DNA from: Myxococcales bacterium
Lineage (GTDB): Bacteria > Myxococcota_A > Polyangia > Polyangiales > Polyangiaceae
Direction: 5' to 3'
DNA length: 64,000 bases
Assembly: GCA_004193285.1 (NCBI GenBank)
Contig: SECP01000046.1
Span: 1-64,000 of the forward strand
The notes below the pieces were generated by a model. The model ran no database searches and was not told where the DNA came from. It worked only from the letters and a program-made list of their open reading frames with translations. This document shows, in pieces, positions 44,239 through 54,418 of the stretch (within the stretch, counting starts at the first letter, position 1; each line of letters opens with the position of its first letter). Made by a program: the position numbers and the translations under genes.

Positions 44239-45813
44239 CTACTGGGTGATGGTCCAGCTGGAGCTGCCGTCCGCGCCGTCCGAGATGGCGACGCCGAGGG
44301 CGAGCAGCTCGTCGCGGATCGCGTCCCCACGGGCAAAATCTTTGGCTTTGCGAGCCTCCGCGCGGTCTACCAGCTTTTGCTCGATGCTGGCCGCCGAGAG
44401 CTGCCGAAGCGCGAGGCGGCGCGCCTTGACGCGCGCGGCGTACTCGCTCGGTTCGACGCTCAGCAGACCCAGCTGCTGGGTGAGCGCGCGTAGCGCCTCC
44501 AGCACGGCCGCGCCGAAGGCGCCCGCCGCGCCCACGAAGCTCGCGTCCTTTTTGCGCTTTTGCGCGAGCATGCTCGTCTCGTTGCCAATGCGCATCATCT
44601 CCCCGAGCGCGGCGAGCGCGACGGGCGTGTTCAAATCGTCGTCCAGCGCGGCGTCCGCTTGCTTGGCGGCGGCTTCCAGCTCTGCCTTCAGCTTCTGCAG
44701 CTCCGGCGGCAACTTGGCCGGCGCGGCGAGGCTCGCGGCGCTCAGGCCCGTCAGTCGCTCCACGGTTGCGAACAGGTAGTCCACGCGGCGCTCGGCTTCG
44801 TCCACCCCGGGAAACACGACGCGGCCGCTCGGCAGCTGCTCCGTGTCGAACTGGATCGGGCCGCGATAGTGGGCGGCGAGCAAGAACCAGCGAAAGCCTT
44901 CGGCGTCGTTGCGCGCTAGCACGTCCCGAACGGTGACGAAGTTGCCGAGCGACTTGCTCATCTTCTCTTTGTCGACGTTCACGAAGCCGTTGTGCATCCA
45001 GCAGCGCACGTAGTCGCCCTGACCGGGCGCGGCGGCTTCGCTCTGCGCGATCTCGTTTTCGTGATGCGGAAAGATGAGGTCCATGCCGCCGCCGTGCACG
45101 TCGAAGCCGTGGCGCAGGAACTTCTCCGCCATGGCGGAGCACTCGATGTGCCAGCCGGGGCGGCCGCGGCCCCACGGGGAATCCCACGCCCAGTCCTCCG
45201 GACCCGCGCCCTTCCACAGCGCGAAATCTAGAGGGTCCCGCTTGTGCTCGTCGCGCTCCACGCGCGCCCCCGCTTGGAGGTCGTCGATCTTACGGCGCGA
45301 CAGCTTGCCGTAGCCGGGGAAGCTACGCACCGAGAAGTACACGTCCTTCTTACCCTCGCCCATGTCGAGCACGTACGCGCTCTCGTTGGCGATGAGCTTT
45401 TGCACGAGCTCCACGATGTCCGGCACGCTCTCGCTCACGCGAGGCTCGTGGGTCGGCGGTAGACACCCGCACCTCGCCATCTCCTCCTGGTAAACCAGGG
45501 CCATGCGCTGCGAGAGCTCGAGGGGGCTCTCGCCGTTCTTCTTCGAGCGCTCCAGGATTTTGTCGTCAACGTCCGTAATGTTACGGACGAAGGTGACCTT
45601 CAAACCTTGATGACTGAGGCGCCGCACCAGCAAGTCCGGCGCGAGCGCCGCGCGCGCGTGCCCGGCGTGAGGGACGTCGTAGACGGTGGGCCCACAGCAG
45701 TAGACCGTTGCCTCGCCCGGCGTGCGCAAGGCAAGAGGCTCGGTGTTGCGAGTCAGCGTGTTGTAGATGCGGAGCCCCGAAGCCATGGAAGGCTGCAAGG
45801 GAGCCATCTCCAC
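44239..45813 (-). CDS. cysS: Cysteinyl-tRNA synthetase
   Basis: 524 aa from 45813, or 515 aa from the ATG at 45786 (MASGLRIYNTL), which is closer to the family start. Class I motifs: HAGH (HIGH equivalent) in YDVPHAGHARA, and KMSKSLGNF. The zinc ligands are visible (CCGPTVYD, WHIECSAMA, and HGGGMDLIFPHHENE). It charges tRNA-Cys in the cytosol. The C-terminus carries the helical anticodon-binding region (LDDDLNTPVALAALGEM, RRLALRQLSAASIEQKL). It lies just downstream of the rhomboid gene on the same strand with 19 bases between them. Confidence 0.96.
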   Translation of the reverse strand: MEMAPLQPSMASGLRIYNTLTRNTEPLALRTPGEATVYCCGPTVYDVPHAGHARAALAPDLLVRRLSHQGLKVTFVRNITDVDDKILERSKKNGESPLELSQRMALVYQEEMARCGCLPPTHEPRVSESVPDIVELVQKLIANESAYVLDMGEGKKDVYFSVRSFPGYGKLSRRKIDDLQAGARVERDEHKRDPLDFALWKGAGPEDWAWDSPWGRGRPGWHIECSAMAEKFLRHGFDVHGGGMDLIFPHHENEIAQSEAAAPGQGDYVRCWMHNGFVNVDKEKMSKSLGNFVTVRDVLARNDAEGFRWFLLAAHYRGPIQFDTEQLPSGRVVFPGVDEAERRVDYLFATVERLTGLSAASLAAPAKLPPELQKLKAELEAAAKQADAALDDDLNTPVALAALGEMMRIGNETSMLAQKRKKDASFVGAAGAFGAAVLEALRALTQQLGLLSVEPSEYAARVKARRLALRQLSAASIEQKLVDRAEARKAKDFARGDAIRDELLALGVAISDGADGSSSWTITQ

Positions 45814-45832
45814 GGCCCTCCGTCAAGCCGAG

Positions 45833-46606
45833 TCAGCTCGAGCGATCTCGCCAGTTTTCGTAGCGGCTGCGCGACACCGACCCCGGCCTACGCGGCGGCG
45901 GGCGCCAGCCGGCCCACTCGAACGTCTCGCGCTGCGGCCGCTTCTTGAGCAGCGGGCGAATCAGTAGCAGGCCGCCCAAGAAGCCGCCGATGTGCGCGAA
46001 GAGCGCGACGCCTCCGACGTTCTCGATGCCGAGTGACGCCACCGCGGGCATCAAGTTACTGACCAAGAACCAATAGCCGATGACGAGCCACGCCGGCGCC
46101 GAGAAGAACAACCCCCAGAAGAGCCACAAAAGCGGGATGGTGTTGAGCATCGTGATGGGCGCGCGCGGATAGAGCACCACGTACGCGCCCAGCACACCGG
46201 AGATGGCGCCGGACGCGCCGACCATCGCAATGGGGCTGTTGAGGCCGCCGGTGAGCATCTGCGCGGCCGCGGCGATGGCGCCGCAGATCAAGTAGAAGGA
46301 GGCGTAGCGGCCGTGGCCGAGCGAGTCCTCCACGTTGTCGCCGAAGATGTACAAGAAGAGCAAGTTGCCGCCGAGGTGCTCGAGGCCGCCGTGCATGAAC
46401 ATGCTCGTCAGCACCGTGAAGGCTTCCCCCAGCGGATCTGCCACGAGGCGCGTTGCCACCAGCCCGTATCCGGCGATGATGGCAGTCGAGCCGTCTCGCT
46501 GGATCAGCAGCCACTCCCAGACGAACGCCGCGATGTTCGCCGCGATCAAGAGGTAGTTCACGAACGGCACGGTTCGCGTGGGGTTCTCGTCTCTGATCGG
46601 GATCAT
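45833..46606 (-). CDS. Rhomboid-family intramembrane serine protease
   Basis: 257 aa with six or seven hydrophobic helices. Catalytic Ser lies in VGASGAISGVLGAY and the catalytic His in VALFAHIGGFLGG; HGGLEHLGGNLLFLYIFG is the conserved second-helix and loop region. A basic C-terminal tail (RRPGSVSRSRYENW) follows. Rhomboids cut transmembrane substrates in the inner membrane. The start is MIPIRDENP, a typical rhomboid opening. It may share a transcript with cysS; only 44 bases separate it from the divergent lipoprotein upstream. Confidence 0.93.
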   Translation of the reverse strand: MIPIRDENPTRTVPFVNYLLIAANIAAFVWEWLLIQRDGSTAIIAGYGLVATRLVADPLGEAFTVLTSMFMHGGLEHLGGNLLFLYIFGDNVEDSLGHGRYASFYLICGAIAAAAQMLTGGLNSPIAMVGASGAISGVLGAYVVLYPRAPITMLNTIPLLWLFWGLFFSAPAWLVIGYWFLVSNLMPAVASLGIENVGGVALFAHIGGFLGGLLLIRPLLKKRPQRETFEWAGWRPPPRRPGSVSRSRYENWRDRSS

Positions 46607-46650
46607 CCGGGCACGTCTTTATACCTTTCGTGCTACCTTCCGCCCACCTT

Positions 46651-47142
46651 ATGCGCGCGGCTGGTTTTGGGCTTGCGATGGCGTTGTGGGCGACGGCCTG
46701 TGGAGGCCCGCGCTACAGCGGGTCGGTTTACGACGACGGGGCGCTTCATTTCCGCACGGGCCCCGTGCCGCCCACGTGGCGAGCCATCGAAGCAGACGGC
46801 ACGCTGCTCGCTTTTCACGACGACCAGGCTCCTGCCACCGTGGCCGTGAACGGCCGCTGCGGGGTAGACGGCGACGACGTGCCGCTGCCTTCACTGACGC
46901 AGCACCTGTTCTTGCAGTTCACGGACCGTCGGCAAACTTCACAAGAAGAGGTGAGCTTGGATGGCCGCGCCGCGCTCCGCACCGAGCTCGTCGGCAAGTT
47001 GGACGGCGTGCCCAAACACTTCTTGGTCTACGTGCTCAAGAAGGACGGCTGCGTGTACGACTTCTGGCGCATCGCGGACCCGAACGCGGGGGACGCCGCG
47101 CCGTTCGAGTCGTTCGTCAAAGGGTTCGCTACGGAGGGCTAG
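46651..47142 (+). CDS. Small lipoprotein upstream of MlaE permease
   Basis: 163 aa from ATG 46651, which gives a signal peptide with lipobox WATAC; the frame from 46630 adds seven residues without reason. A single beta-rich domain follows (SGSVYDDGALHFRTGPVPPTW, LLAFHDDQAPATVAVNGRCG, VYVLKKDGCVYDFWRIADP). Two cysteines could form a disulfide. The permease gene starts one base after its stop, so the lipoprotein may be a periplasmic or outer-membrane partner of the MlaE-type transporter. The family is not known to me. Confidence 0.72.
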   Translation: MRAAGFGLAMALWATACGGPRYSGSVYDDGALHFRTGPVPPTWRAIEADGTLLAFHDDQAPATVAVNGRCGVDGDDVPLPSLTQHLFLQFTDRRQTSQEEVSLDGRAALRTELVGKLDGVPKHFLVYVLKKDGCVYDFWRIADPNAGDAAPFESFVKGFATEG

Positions 47143-47143
47143 A

Positions 47144-48007
47144 ATGACGACGCGCGTTCAGAGCGACTCATTGCCGCCGCCCAGCCAGGGGGAGCGGCGC
47201 AGCCTGCTCCCGCCGCCCCCGCCCAAGTTCTGGGAGCGGCAGCTCGGAAAGCTCACCACCCTGGTGGAGGGCATCGGGGCCGTCACCAACATGCTCATCG
47301 GAGCGGTGCGCGCGGGGTTCCGTCGCCCCTTCGAGGGCAAAGCCATTTTGCAGCAGGTGGAGGCGCTCGGCGTCGCCTCCATGGGCATCGTCACGGTCAC
47401 GAGCGTGTTCATCGGCATGGTGATGGCGGTGCAGTTCGCGTTCGGCCTGCGCAAATTCGGCGGCATGGAATACACCGGCCGCGTCGTCGCGCTGAGCTTC
47501 ATGCGGGAGCTCGCGCCGTCGCTCACCGCCGTCATCGTCGGCGGGCGTATCGGCTCGGGCATGGCGGCGGAGGTCGGCTCCATGTCCGTCACCGAGCAAA
47601 TCGACGCCATTCGCGCCCTGGGCGCAGATCCGCTGAAGAAGCTGGTCTGGCCGCGCTTGATCGCCTCCACGATGGTCATGCCCGTGCTGGCCGCGTTCGC
47701 GCTCGTACTCGGCTTCGGCGGCGCGATGCTCATCACGGACATCGAGTTCAACATCCCGGCGATGTTCTTCTTCAACAGCGCGCTCAGCGTCGTGACCATG
47801 GCGGATTTCGCGAGCGGCATGATGAAGACGCCGGTGTTCGGCGCGATCATCGCGCTCGTCGGCTGTCACTTCGGAATGACGACGCGCGGAGGCACCGCCG
47901 GCGTCGGCAACAGTACGACGCGTACGGTCGTGGTGGTATCGATCGCAATCTTGATTGCCGACTTCTTCTTGACCAAACTGGCAATCATCTGCTGGCCGAC
48001 CAGCTGA
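47144..48007 (+). CDS. mlaE: MlaE-family ABC transporter permease
   Basis: 287 aa. After a cytoplasmic Pro-rich start, the MlaE/YrbE domain shows five or six helices with the family signatures (VTSVFIGMVMAVQFAFGLRKFGG region, LAPSLTAVIVGGRIGSGMAAEVGSM, VTEQIDAIRALGADP, GGTAGVGNSTTRTVV). MlaE permeases form dimers with MlaF ATPases and move phospholipid between the membranes. No mlaF or mlaD is seen in the following genes of the window, so the rest of the complex must be elsewhere. A strong intrinsic terminator follows at 48078. Confidence 0.92.
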   Translation: MTTRVQSDSLPPPSQGERRSLLPPPPPKFWERQLGKLTTLVEGIGAVTNMLIGAVRAGFRRPFEGKAILQQVEALGVASMGIVTVTSVFIGMVMAVQFAFGLRKFGGMEYTGRVVALSFMRELAPSLTAVIVGGRIGSGMAAEVGSMSVTEQIDAIRALGADPLKKLVWPRLIASTMVMPVLAAFALVLGFGGAMLITDIEFNIPAMFFFNSALSVVTMADFASGMMKTPVFGAIIALVGCHFGMTTRGGTAGVGNSTTRTVVVVSIAILIADFFLTKLAIICWPTS

Positions 48008-48077
48008 GCCTCGTCGCCGAAAAGCTGCCGAGCGCGCCGCATTTGCCAAATTTTGCGCGTGTTTTAGGCCCTGGAGC

Positions 48078-48106
48078 AGCGCGCGCTGACACGTGCGCGC
48101 GCTTTT
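48078..48106 (+). terminator. Rho-independent terminator after mlaE
   Basis: A perfect nine-base stem (AGCGCGCGC at 48078-48086, GCGCGCGCT at 48095-48103) with an eight-base loop TGACACGT is followed by TTT. It lies 70 bases after the mlaE stop. The remaining 175 bases to the DUF2203 gene hold no gene and look less GC-rich. Confidence 0.8.
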
Positions 48107-48282
48107 GCAAGCGTCCGCGCAATCAATTCGTCGCGCTCGTTCTTCCGGTGATTCTTTAATTCATTGGTCGCGAGCGCGTCGCCTTGACCGACCAAAGATC
48201 GGCTCGTAAGCTCCAGACGCTTGACGCTCAGTGAAGTAGCGGCGGCGTTTGGGATGATGGGATCTTGTTCCGAGGTCGAGTG

Positions 48283-48732
48283 ATGGAAGAACAGACGGAG
48301 TCCCTGCGCGTTTTCACTATTTCCGAGGTAAACGCGCTGATTCCTGCGCTTTCGTCCTTGGTTCGCCAGCAGCTTCGCGATCAGAGCGAGATAGAGCACG
48401 GCCTCGCGGAGCTCATGCGTCTCACCGGGGAGCCCCCTCGTTCGCTCGAGCGCACCAGCGCGGACTCGGCAGAAGTCGTGAGGTTGAAGACCGACCTACG
48501 GAGTCGTATCGCCCGTTACGAAACCGGCTGGCAACGTGTGCAAACGTGGGGCGGGGTCATCAAGGACCCACAGACCGGTCTGGTGGATTTTTATGGCCGC
48601 GTAGACGGCAAGCTCGTTTGGCTTTGCTGGCGCTACGGCGAGGACACGCTCGGCTACTACCATGACCTCAAAGCCGGTTACTCGGGTCGCCGTCCGCTCA
48701 GCGCGGACGTGCGCCGCAACCTCGTGAATTGA
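48283..48732 (+). CDS. DUF2203-family protein
   Basis: 149 aa from ATG 48283. It matches DUF2203: VFTISEVNALIPALSSLV at the start, WGGVIKDPQTGLVDFYGRVDGKLVWLCWRYGED and LGYYHDLKAGYSGRRPL at the end, with the G-L-V-D-F and L-C-W-x-x-G-E-D motifs intact. The family is small, cytosolic and uncharacterised, common in Actinobacteria, Chloroflexi and Myxococcota. The folE gene starts eight bases downstream, so the two may be co-expressed. Confidence 0.88.
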   Translation: MEEQTESLRVFTISEVNALIPALSSLVRQQLRDQSEIEHGLAELMRLTGEPPRSLERTSADSAEVVRLKTDLRSRIARYETGWQRVQTWGGVIKDPQTGLVDFYGRVDGKLVWLCWRYGEDTLGYYHDLKAGYSGRRPLSADVRRNLVN

Positions 48733-48739
48733 GGAAACG

Positions 48740-49318
48740 GTGGCGGTAGATAGAGCTCGCGCCGAGCGCGCGGTGCGAGAGTTCCTTCTCTCCTTCGGCC
48801 AGGATCCGGAAGAGAATCCGGACCTGCTCGGTACACCGGCGCGGGTGGTCGAAGCGTACGAAGCCGACCTACTCAGCGGCTACGGGGTGGACGTGCCGGC
48901 GCTGCTCGGTGAAGGGCAAGCGGTGGCGCCCGCGCAGAGCAGCGGCTTCATTTCGCTCTCGGGCATTGCGCTGAGCACCATCTGCCCGCACCACCTGCTG
49001 CTCTCGAACGGGGTGGCGACGGTTGCCTACCGGCCCGGTACGAGGTTGTTCGGCTTGGGCACGTTGGCGGCGCTCGTCAACGCGTACGCGCGCCGTCTCA
49101 GCTTGCAGGAGTCGATCGGAGAAAGCGTCGTGCGAGCGTTGTGCGAGCACGGTGGTGCGCTCGGCGCTTACTGCGAGGTGCGGCTGGTGCACGGCTGCTT
49201 GGTGGCGCGCGGCTCCCGCCAAACCGGCACCGAGCTCGTGACCACCGCGCGCTGCGGGCAGGTGGACGCCGCGGAGCTCGCGCTCGCGCTCGGGCGCCGC
49301 GGCGAGGCCGCGCCATGA
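48740..49318 (+). CDS. folE: GTP cyclohydrolase I
   Basis: 192 aa from GTG 48740. Family motifs are present though divergent: TPARVVEAYEADLLSGY, STICPHHLLLSNGVATVAYRP (Cys and two His, zinc site), GLGTLAALVNAYARRLSLQESI, and VHGCLVARGSRQTGTELVTT with the second zinc Cys. The enzyme converts GTP to 7,8-dihydroneopterin triphosphate, the first step of folate or biopterin synthesis. The CPHHLL form replaces the usual CEHHLLPF. It overlaps the next gene (ATGA), suggesting joint translation with a short-chain reductase. Confidence 0.85.
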   Translation: MAVDRARAERAVREFLLSFGQDPEENPDLLGTPARVVEAYEADLLSGYGVDVPALLGEGQAVAPAQSSGFISLSGIALSTICPHHLLLSNGVATVAYRPGTRLFGLGTLAALVNAYARRLSLQESIGESVVRALCEHGGALGAYCEVRLVHGCLVARGSRQTGTELVTTARCGQVDAAELALALGRRGEAAP

Positions 49319-49997
49319 AGGTCGCGCTCGTCACCGGCGCCGGTCGCGGCGTGGGCCGCGCGGTCGCGGTCGCCCTAGCGCAGCGCGGTTTCCGCATGGC
49401 CCTCTTGGGCCGGCCTTCGCCGCAGCACGCGGAGGGCGCGGCGCTGGTAGCAGCGGCGGGGAAGCAAACGCCCTTCGAGGTCTTCGCGGACTTCATGGAC
49501 GCGGAGGCGCTCGAGCGAGCGGCGGAGCAGGTCGTCGCAGAGCTCGGCGCGCCGAGCGTGGTGGTGCACAACGCGGGGCTCGTCGTTCGGGCGCCCATCG
49601 AACAGACGTCGGTGGACGCGTGGGACGAGCAGCTCGGCGTGAACCTGCGCGCGCCGTTCGTGCTCACGCGCGCGCTCTTGCCCGCCATGCGTGCCGCGGG
49701 GCGGGGGCGGTTCGTGTTCATCGGCAGCATCAGCGGCACGCTGGGGTCACCGGGCGCGGCCGCCTACGCCGCTTCCAAATGGGGCCTGACCGGCTTTTGC
49801 AAGAGCCTCGCCGAGGAGCTGAAGGACTCCGGGCTCATGGCGTGCGCGGTCCTGCCCGGCTCCATCGACACGGACATGCTGAAGGGCTCTCCGTTCCCGG
49901 CGCGCATGACCGCGGAGGACGTAGCCAAGACGGTGGAGTACCTCGCGGTGGACGCGCCGCCCGCGCACAACGGGGCGGTCGTGGAGATGTTCGGCGT

Positions 49998-50001
<4 letters not shown>
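49315..50001 (+). CDS. Short-chain dehydrogenase/reductase
   Basis: 228 aa from ATG 49315 overlapping the folE stop. A classical SDR with the cofactor motif TGAGRGVG, NAG at about residue 84, catalytic Ser in IGSISGTLGS, and YAASK at the active site. The C-terminal part (AVLPGSIDTDMLKGS) is typical. The substrate is unknown; the overlap with folE raises the possibility of a pteridine reductase in biopterin or folate metabolism, but the T-G-x-x-x-R-x-G mark of PTR1/FolM is not present, so a FabG-like role is equally possible. It ends against the convergent carboxyltransferase. Confidence 0.8.
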
Positions 50002-51551
<1,550 letters not shown>

Positions 51552-51598
51552 GAGGCGAGACTAGACGTCGCGCGGCGCGGCCAGCACGACAAAATGGA

Positions 51599-51677
51599 GG
51601 GCCCGCCACACCCGCTTTTCTTTACCGTTGCTCCCTTCCGGGCCTGGCGGGGTTCAAGCTGCGCTGTCGGCGGACCC
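51599..51677 (-). ncRNA. ffs: Signal recognition particle RNA, small bacterial type
   Basis: On the minus strand the conserved tip GGCCCGGAAGGGAGCAACGG is present, which binds Ffh. The ends pair: GGGTCCGCC (51677-51669) with GGCGGGCCC (51607-51599). It is followed by TCCATTTTG, a weak T tract. This 79-base span gives the minimal hairpin; the real RNA may be a few bases longer on each side. The RNA lies between the GNAT and carboxyltransferase genes, in the same direction as both. Confidence 0.9.
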
Positions 51678-51796
51678 ACGAGTCGTGCGAGACGACGGGC
51701 GGTTCATAGCAGGCGAAACCGCACCTGTAAATCAGTGCTCGAGCGGCTTTCGCCGCCGGCGGGCCGGGCGGGCGTTTGCCGCGGAAAGCGCGCGAA

Positions 51797-52222
51797 TCAG
51801 TCCTCTTCCAGCCGCTTGCCCATGCTGACCGCGGCGTCTTCCTTGAAGCCGAGCGCCGCGTAGAAGGCCTGGACGGCGGTGTTCTCGCGCCGAATCTGCA
51901 GGTTGAGCTTAGGGCAGCCGAACCGCTTCAGCCGGCGCTCGACGTCCCGCATGAGGGCGGTGCCGATGCCTCGCCGCCGCTGCCCGATGTCTACCGCGAG
52001 GTAGTTCACCCAGCCGCGGTGCCCGTCGTAACCCGCCATCACGGTGCCGACGAGGACGCCCTCCAGCTCCGCGACGAGGAAGAGCTCGCGCTGCACCTGC
52101 AGCTTGCGTGCGATGTCCTTCTTGGGGTCGTTCCACGGACGGATGAGGCCCGCGAACGTCCACAGCTCGATGACTCGAGCCTCGTCCTCTTCCTTGAAGG
52201 CGCGCACCAGCACCGAAGGCAT
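51797..52222 (-). CDS. GNAT acetyltransferase, YpeA-like
   Basis: 141 aa from ATG 52222, the usual length of YpeA; a longer start at 52282 would overlap the preceding ABC-F gene. GNAT features: FKEEDEARVIELW, VNYLAVDIGQRRRGIGTALM (acetyl-CoA loop R-R-R-G-I-G) and NTAVQAFYAALGFKED. The segment GLIRPWNDPKKDI is the marker of this subgroup. Members acetylate an unknown small molecule or protein. It follows the ABC-F gene by four bases, so it probably shares its transcript. Confidence 0.87.
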   Translation of the reverse strand: MPSVLVRAFKEEDEARVIELWTFAGLIRPWNDPKKDIARKLQVQRELFLVAELEGVLVGTVMAGYDGHRGWVNYLAVDIGQRRRGIGTALMRDVERRLKRFGCPKLNLQIRRENTAVQAFYAALGFKEDAAVSMGKRLEED

Positions 52223-52226
52223 GACG

Positions 52227-53882
52227 TCAGTGTAGACCAGGCGCTTCTTGACCGGTGGCGGAGACGTACTCCGTGTAGCCACCGCCGTACAGCTTGGGAC
52301 CGGCGGGCCCGAGCTCCAGCACCCGGTTGGAGAGAGAGCTCAAGAAGCGGCGATCGTGCGAGACGAACAGCAGGGTGCCCTCGAAGCTGCCGAGCGCCTT
52401 CACGAGCATCTCTTTGGTGTCCAGGTCCAAATGGTTCGTCGGTTCGTCCAGCACCAGGAAATTGGGCGGGTCGAACAGCATCCGCGCGAGCACCACGCGG
52501 GCCTTCTCCCCGCCGGAGAGGACGCGGGTTCGCTTGTCCACGTCGTCGCCCGAAAACCCGAACGCGCCGAGCAATGTCTTCAGCGACCCGAGCGTCGCTT
52601 TCGGAAAAGCGGCTTCCAGCGTCTCCAGCACGGTCTGGTCGGGGTTCAACACTTCCATCGCGTGCTGGGCGAAGTAGCCCATCTTCACGCTGCCGCCGAC
52701 CGATACGTCCCCGCCGTCCGCCTTGGACTCACCGGCGATGAGCCGGAGCAGCGTGGACTTGCCGGCTCCGTTTACGCCCATGACGCACCAGCGCTCACGA
52801 CGCCGAATCAAAAAATCGAAGCTCTCGTAGATGACGTGCTGGCCGTACGCCTTCTTCACACCGCTCAGCTTGGCGACGTCGTCCCCCGAGCGGGGCGGCT
52901 GCGGGAAGTCGAACTCGACGACCCGGCGACGCCGCGGCGGCTCCACCTTCTCGATCTTTTCGAGCTTCTTCACCCGCGACTGCACCTGAGCGGCGTGGCT
53001 GGCGCGCGCCTTGAATTTAGCGATGAAGGCCTCCTCTTTGGCCAGCATCGCTTGCTGGCGCTCGAACTGCGCCTGCTGCTGAGCGGCGAGGATCTGCCGC
53101 TGCTCGGCGTAAAACTCGAAGTTGCCGGAGAACGTCGTCAGCTCGCCGCCGTCGATCTCGAGGATCTTCGTGACGAGCCGGTTCATGAACTCGCGATCGT
53201 GGGAGGTCATCACGAGGGCGCCCGCGAAATCACGCAAGAACTTCTCGAGCCAGATGATCGACTCCAGATCCAAATGGTTCGTCGGCTCGTCCAGCAGCAG
53301 CAGGTCCGGCGCCATGAGCAAGATGCGCGCGAGCGCGACTCGCATCTTCCAGCCGCCCGAGAGCTTGCCGACGTCCCCCTCCACCACTTCTTGTCGGAAG
53401 CCGAGGCCGGCCAGCACCTCGCGCGCGCGCGCTTCCAGACCGTAGCCATCGAGCTCGTCGAAGCGCGCCTGCACCTCGCCGAAGCGCTCGACGATCTTCT
53501 CGAGCTCGTCCGCGAAGGCGGGGTCCGCCATCTTGTGCTCGAGCTCGTGCAGCTCGCGCCCGACATCCGACACCTCGCCGGCGCCGGCCATCGTCTCCGC
53601 GAGCACGGAGCGGCCGCTCATGTCGCCCACGTCCTGGCTGAAGTAGCCGACGCGAATGCCCCGATCGACGACCACCTGCCCGCCGTCCGGCTGCTCCTCA
53701 CCCACGAGCAAACGAAACAGCGTGGTTTTCCCCGAGCCGTTCGGACCTACGAGGCCTACCTTCTCGCCGCGGTTCACGCTCGCGGAGGCTTCCATGAACA
53801 AAATTTGGCGGCCGTGGTTTTTACTGACCGAATCGAAGCGAATCACGGCGCGAAAGATGTCGGCTCGCGTCTCACTCCGCAA
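52227..53882 (-). CDS. ABC-F family ATPase (ribosome-associated, Uup/YbiT/EttA-like)
   Basis: 551 aa with two ABC domains and no membrane helices. Domain 1: Walker A VGPNGSGKTT, signature LSGGWKMRVALAR, Walker B LLLLDEPTNHLD. Domain 2: VMGVNGAGKST, LSGGEKARVVLAR, FLVLDEPTNHLD. Between them lies a basic coiled linker (RQILAAQQQAQFERQQAML, VEPPRRRRVVEF). ABC-F proteins bind the ribosomal E site and regulate translation or protect against antibiotics. Translation may start at the GTG at 53846, where the first strand VIRFDSVSK begins. Confidence 0.92.
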   Translation of the reverse strand: MRSETRADIFRAVIRFDSVSKNHGRQILFMEASASVNRGEKVGLVGPNGSGKTTLFRLLVGEEQPDGGQVVVDRGIRVGYFSQDVGDMSGRSVLAETMAGAGEVSDVGRELHELEHKMADPAFADELEKIVERFGEVQARFDELDGYGLEARAREVLAGLGFRQEVVEGDVGKLSGGWKMRVALARILLMAPDLLLLDEPTNHLDLESIIWLEKFLRDFAGALVMTSHDREFMNRLVTKILEIDGGELTTFSGNFEFYAEQRQILAAQQQAQFERQQAMLAKEEAFIAKFKARASHAAQVQSRVKKLEKIEKVEPPRRRRVVEFDFPQPPRSGDDVAKLSGVKKAYGQHVIYESFDFLIRRRERWCVMGVNGAGKSTLLRLIAGESKADGGDVSVGGSVKMGYFAQHAMEVLNPDQTVLETLEAAFPKATLGSLKTLLGAFGFSGDDVDKRTRVLSGGEKARVVLARMLFDPPNFLVLDEPTNHLDLDTKEMLVKALGSFEGTLLFVSHDRRFLSSLSNRVLELGPAGPKLYGGGYTEYVSATGQEAPGLH

Positions 53883-54093
53883 GCGGGTCTCGTGGCGACG
53901 CGCCGATCAGCAACGTTTTTCGCCTACTTTGCGGGCGCTCCGGACGGGGCATGCTGCACCGCCGGTGCGCGCTGGTGCCGATCGCGCGCGGAAACTTGCA
54001 CGAAGCCTGATGGCCGCACCCGAGGTGCCAGGGTTTCCGTCGTCGCGTGATGGCGGTGCTTTCCCGGCCTGCTAGTAGTGGTTAGCGACACTA

Positions 54094-54405
54094 ATGACTT
54101 TGGCGGCCGCACTAGACGAAGATCGTATGCCTCCGGACGGCTCTTTTACTGCGGATGAAGCTCGCGCTGGTGACCGCACGTCGTTGACCCCGTTCGAGCT
54201 GGCCTTCCTCGAGAGCTCTCCCACCTACGAGGAAGATGAAGAAGAGTCGTCTCTAGCAATCGAGGACGCTCCCGCCCCGGTGTGGGCTCCTTCGGCCGAG
54301 CGGCGCGCCGCCGCCTTGCGGCTCTTCTTCATCATCGGCGGCACCGCAGTGCTGGTGCTGGTGCTCGCGCTCCTGCGGCTCTCCTGGGCCGCCCTCGCCT
54401 CGTGA
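54094..54405 (+). CDS. Small single-pass membrane protein
   Basis: 103 aa. The first 70 residues are acidic and unstructured (TYEEDEEESSLAIEDAPAP), followed by one hydrophobic helix (RLFFIIGGTAVLVLVLALLRLSW). The topology is probably N-in with a short C-terminal end. No family is recognised; such proteins often serve as small regulators or anchors. It ends 13 bases from the convergent purM gene. Confidence 0.6.
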   Translation: MTLAAALDEDRMPPDGSFTADEARAGDRTSLTPFELAFLESSPTYEEDEEESSLAIEDAPAPVWAPSAERRAAALRLFFIIGGTAVLVLVLALLRLSWAALAS

Positions 54406-54418
54406 GCCCGGAGGGCGG

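Noticed and set aside
44122..44493. 123-aa plus-strand ORF beginning in the palindromic element
   Set aside because: It overlaps the cysS C-terminus in antisense and starts within the hairpin repeat; no domain or ribosome site.
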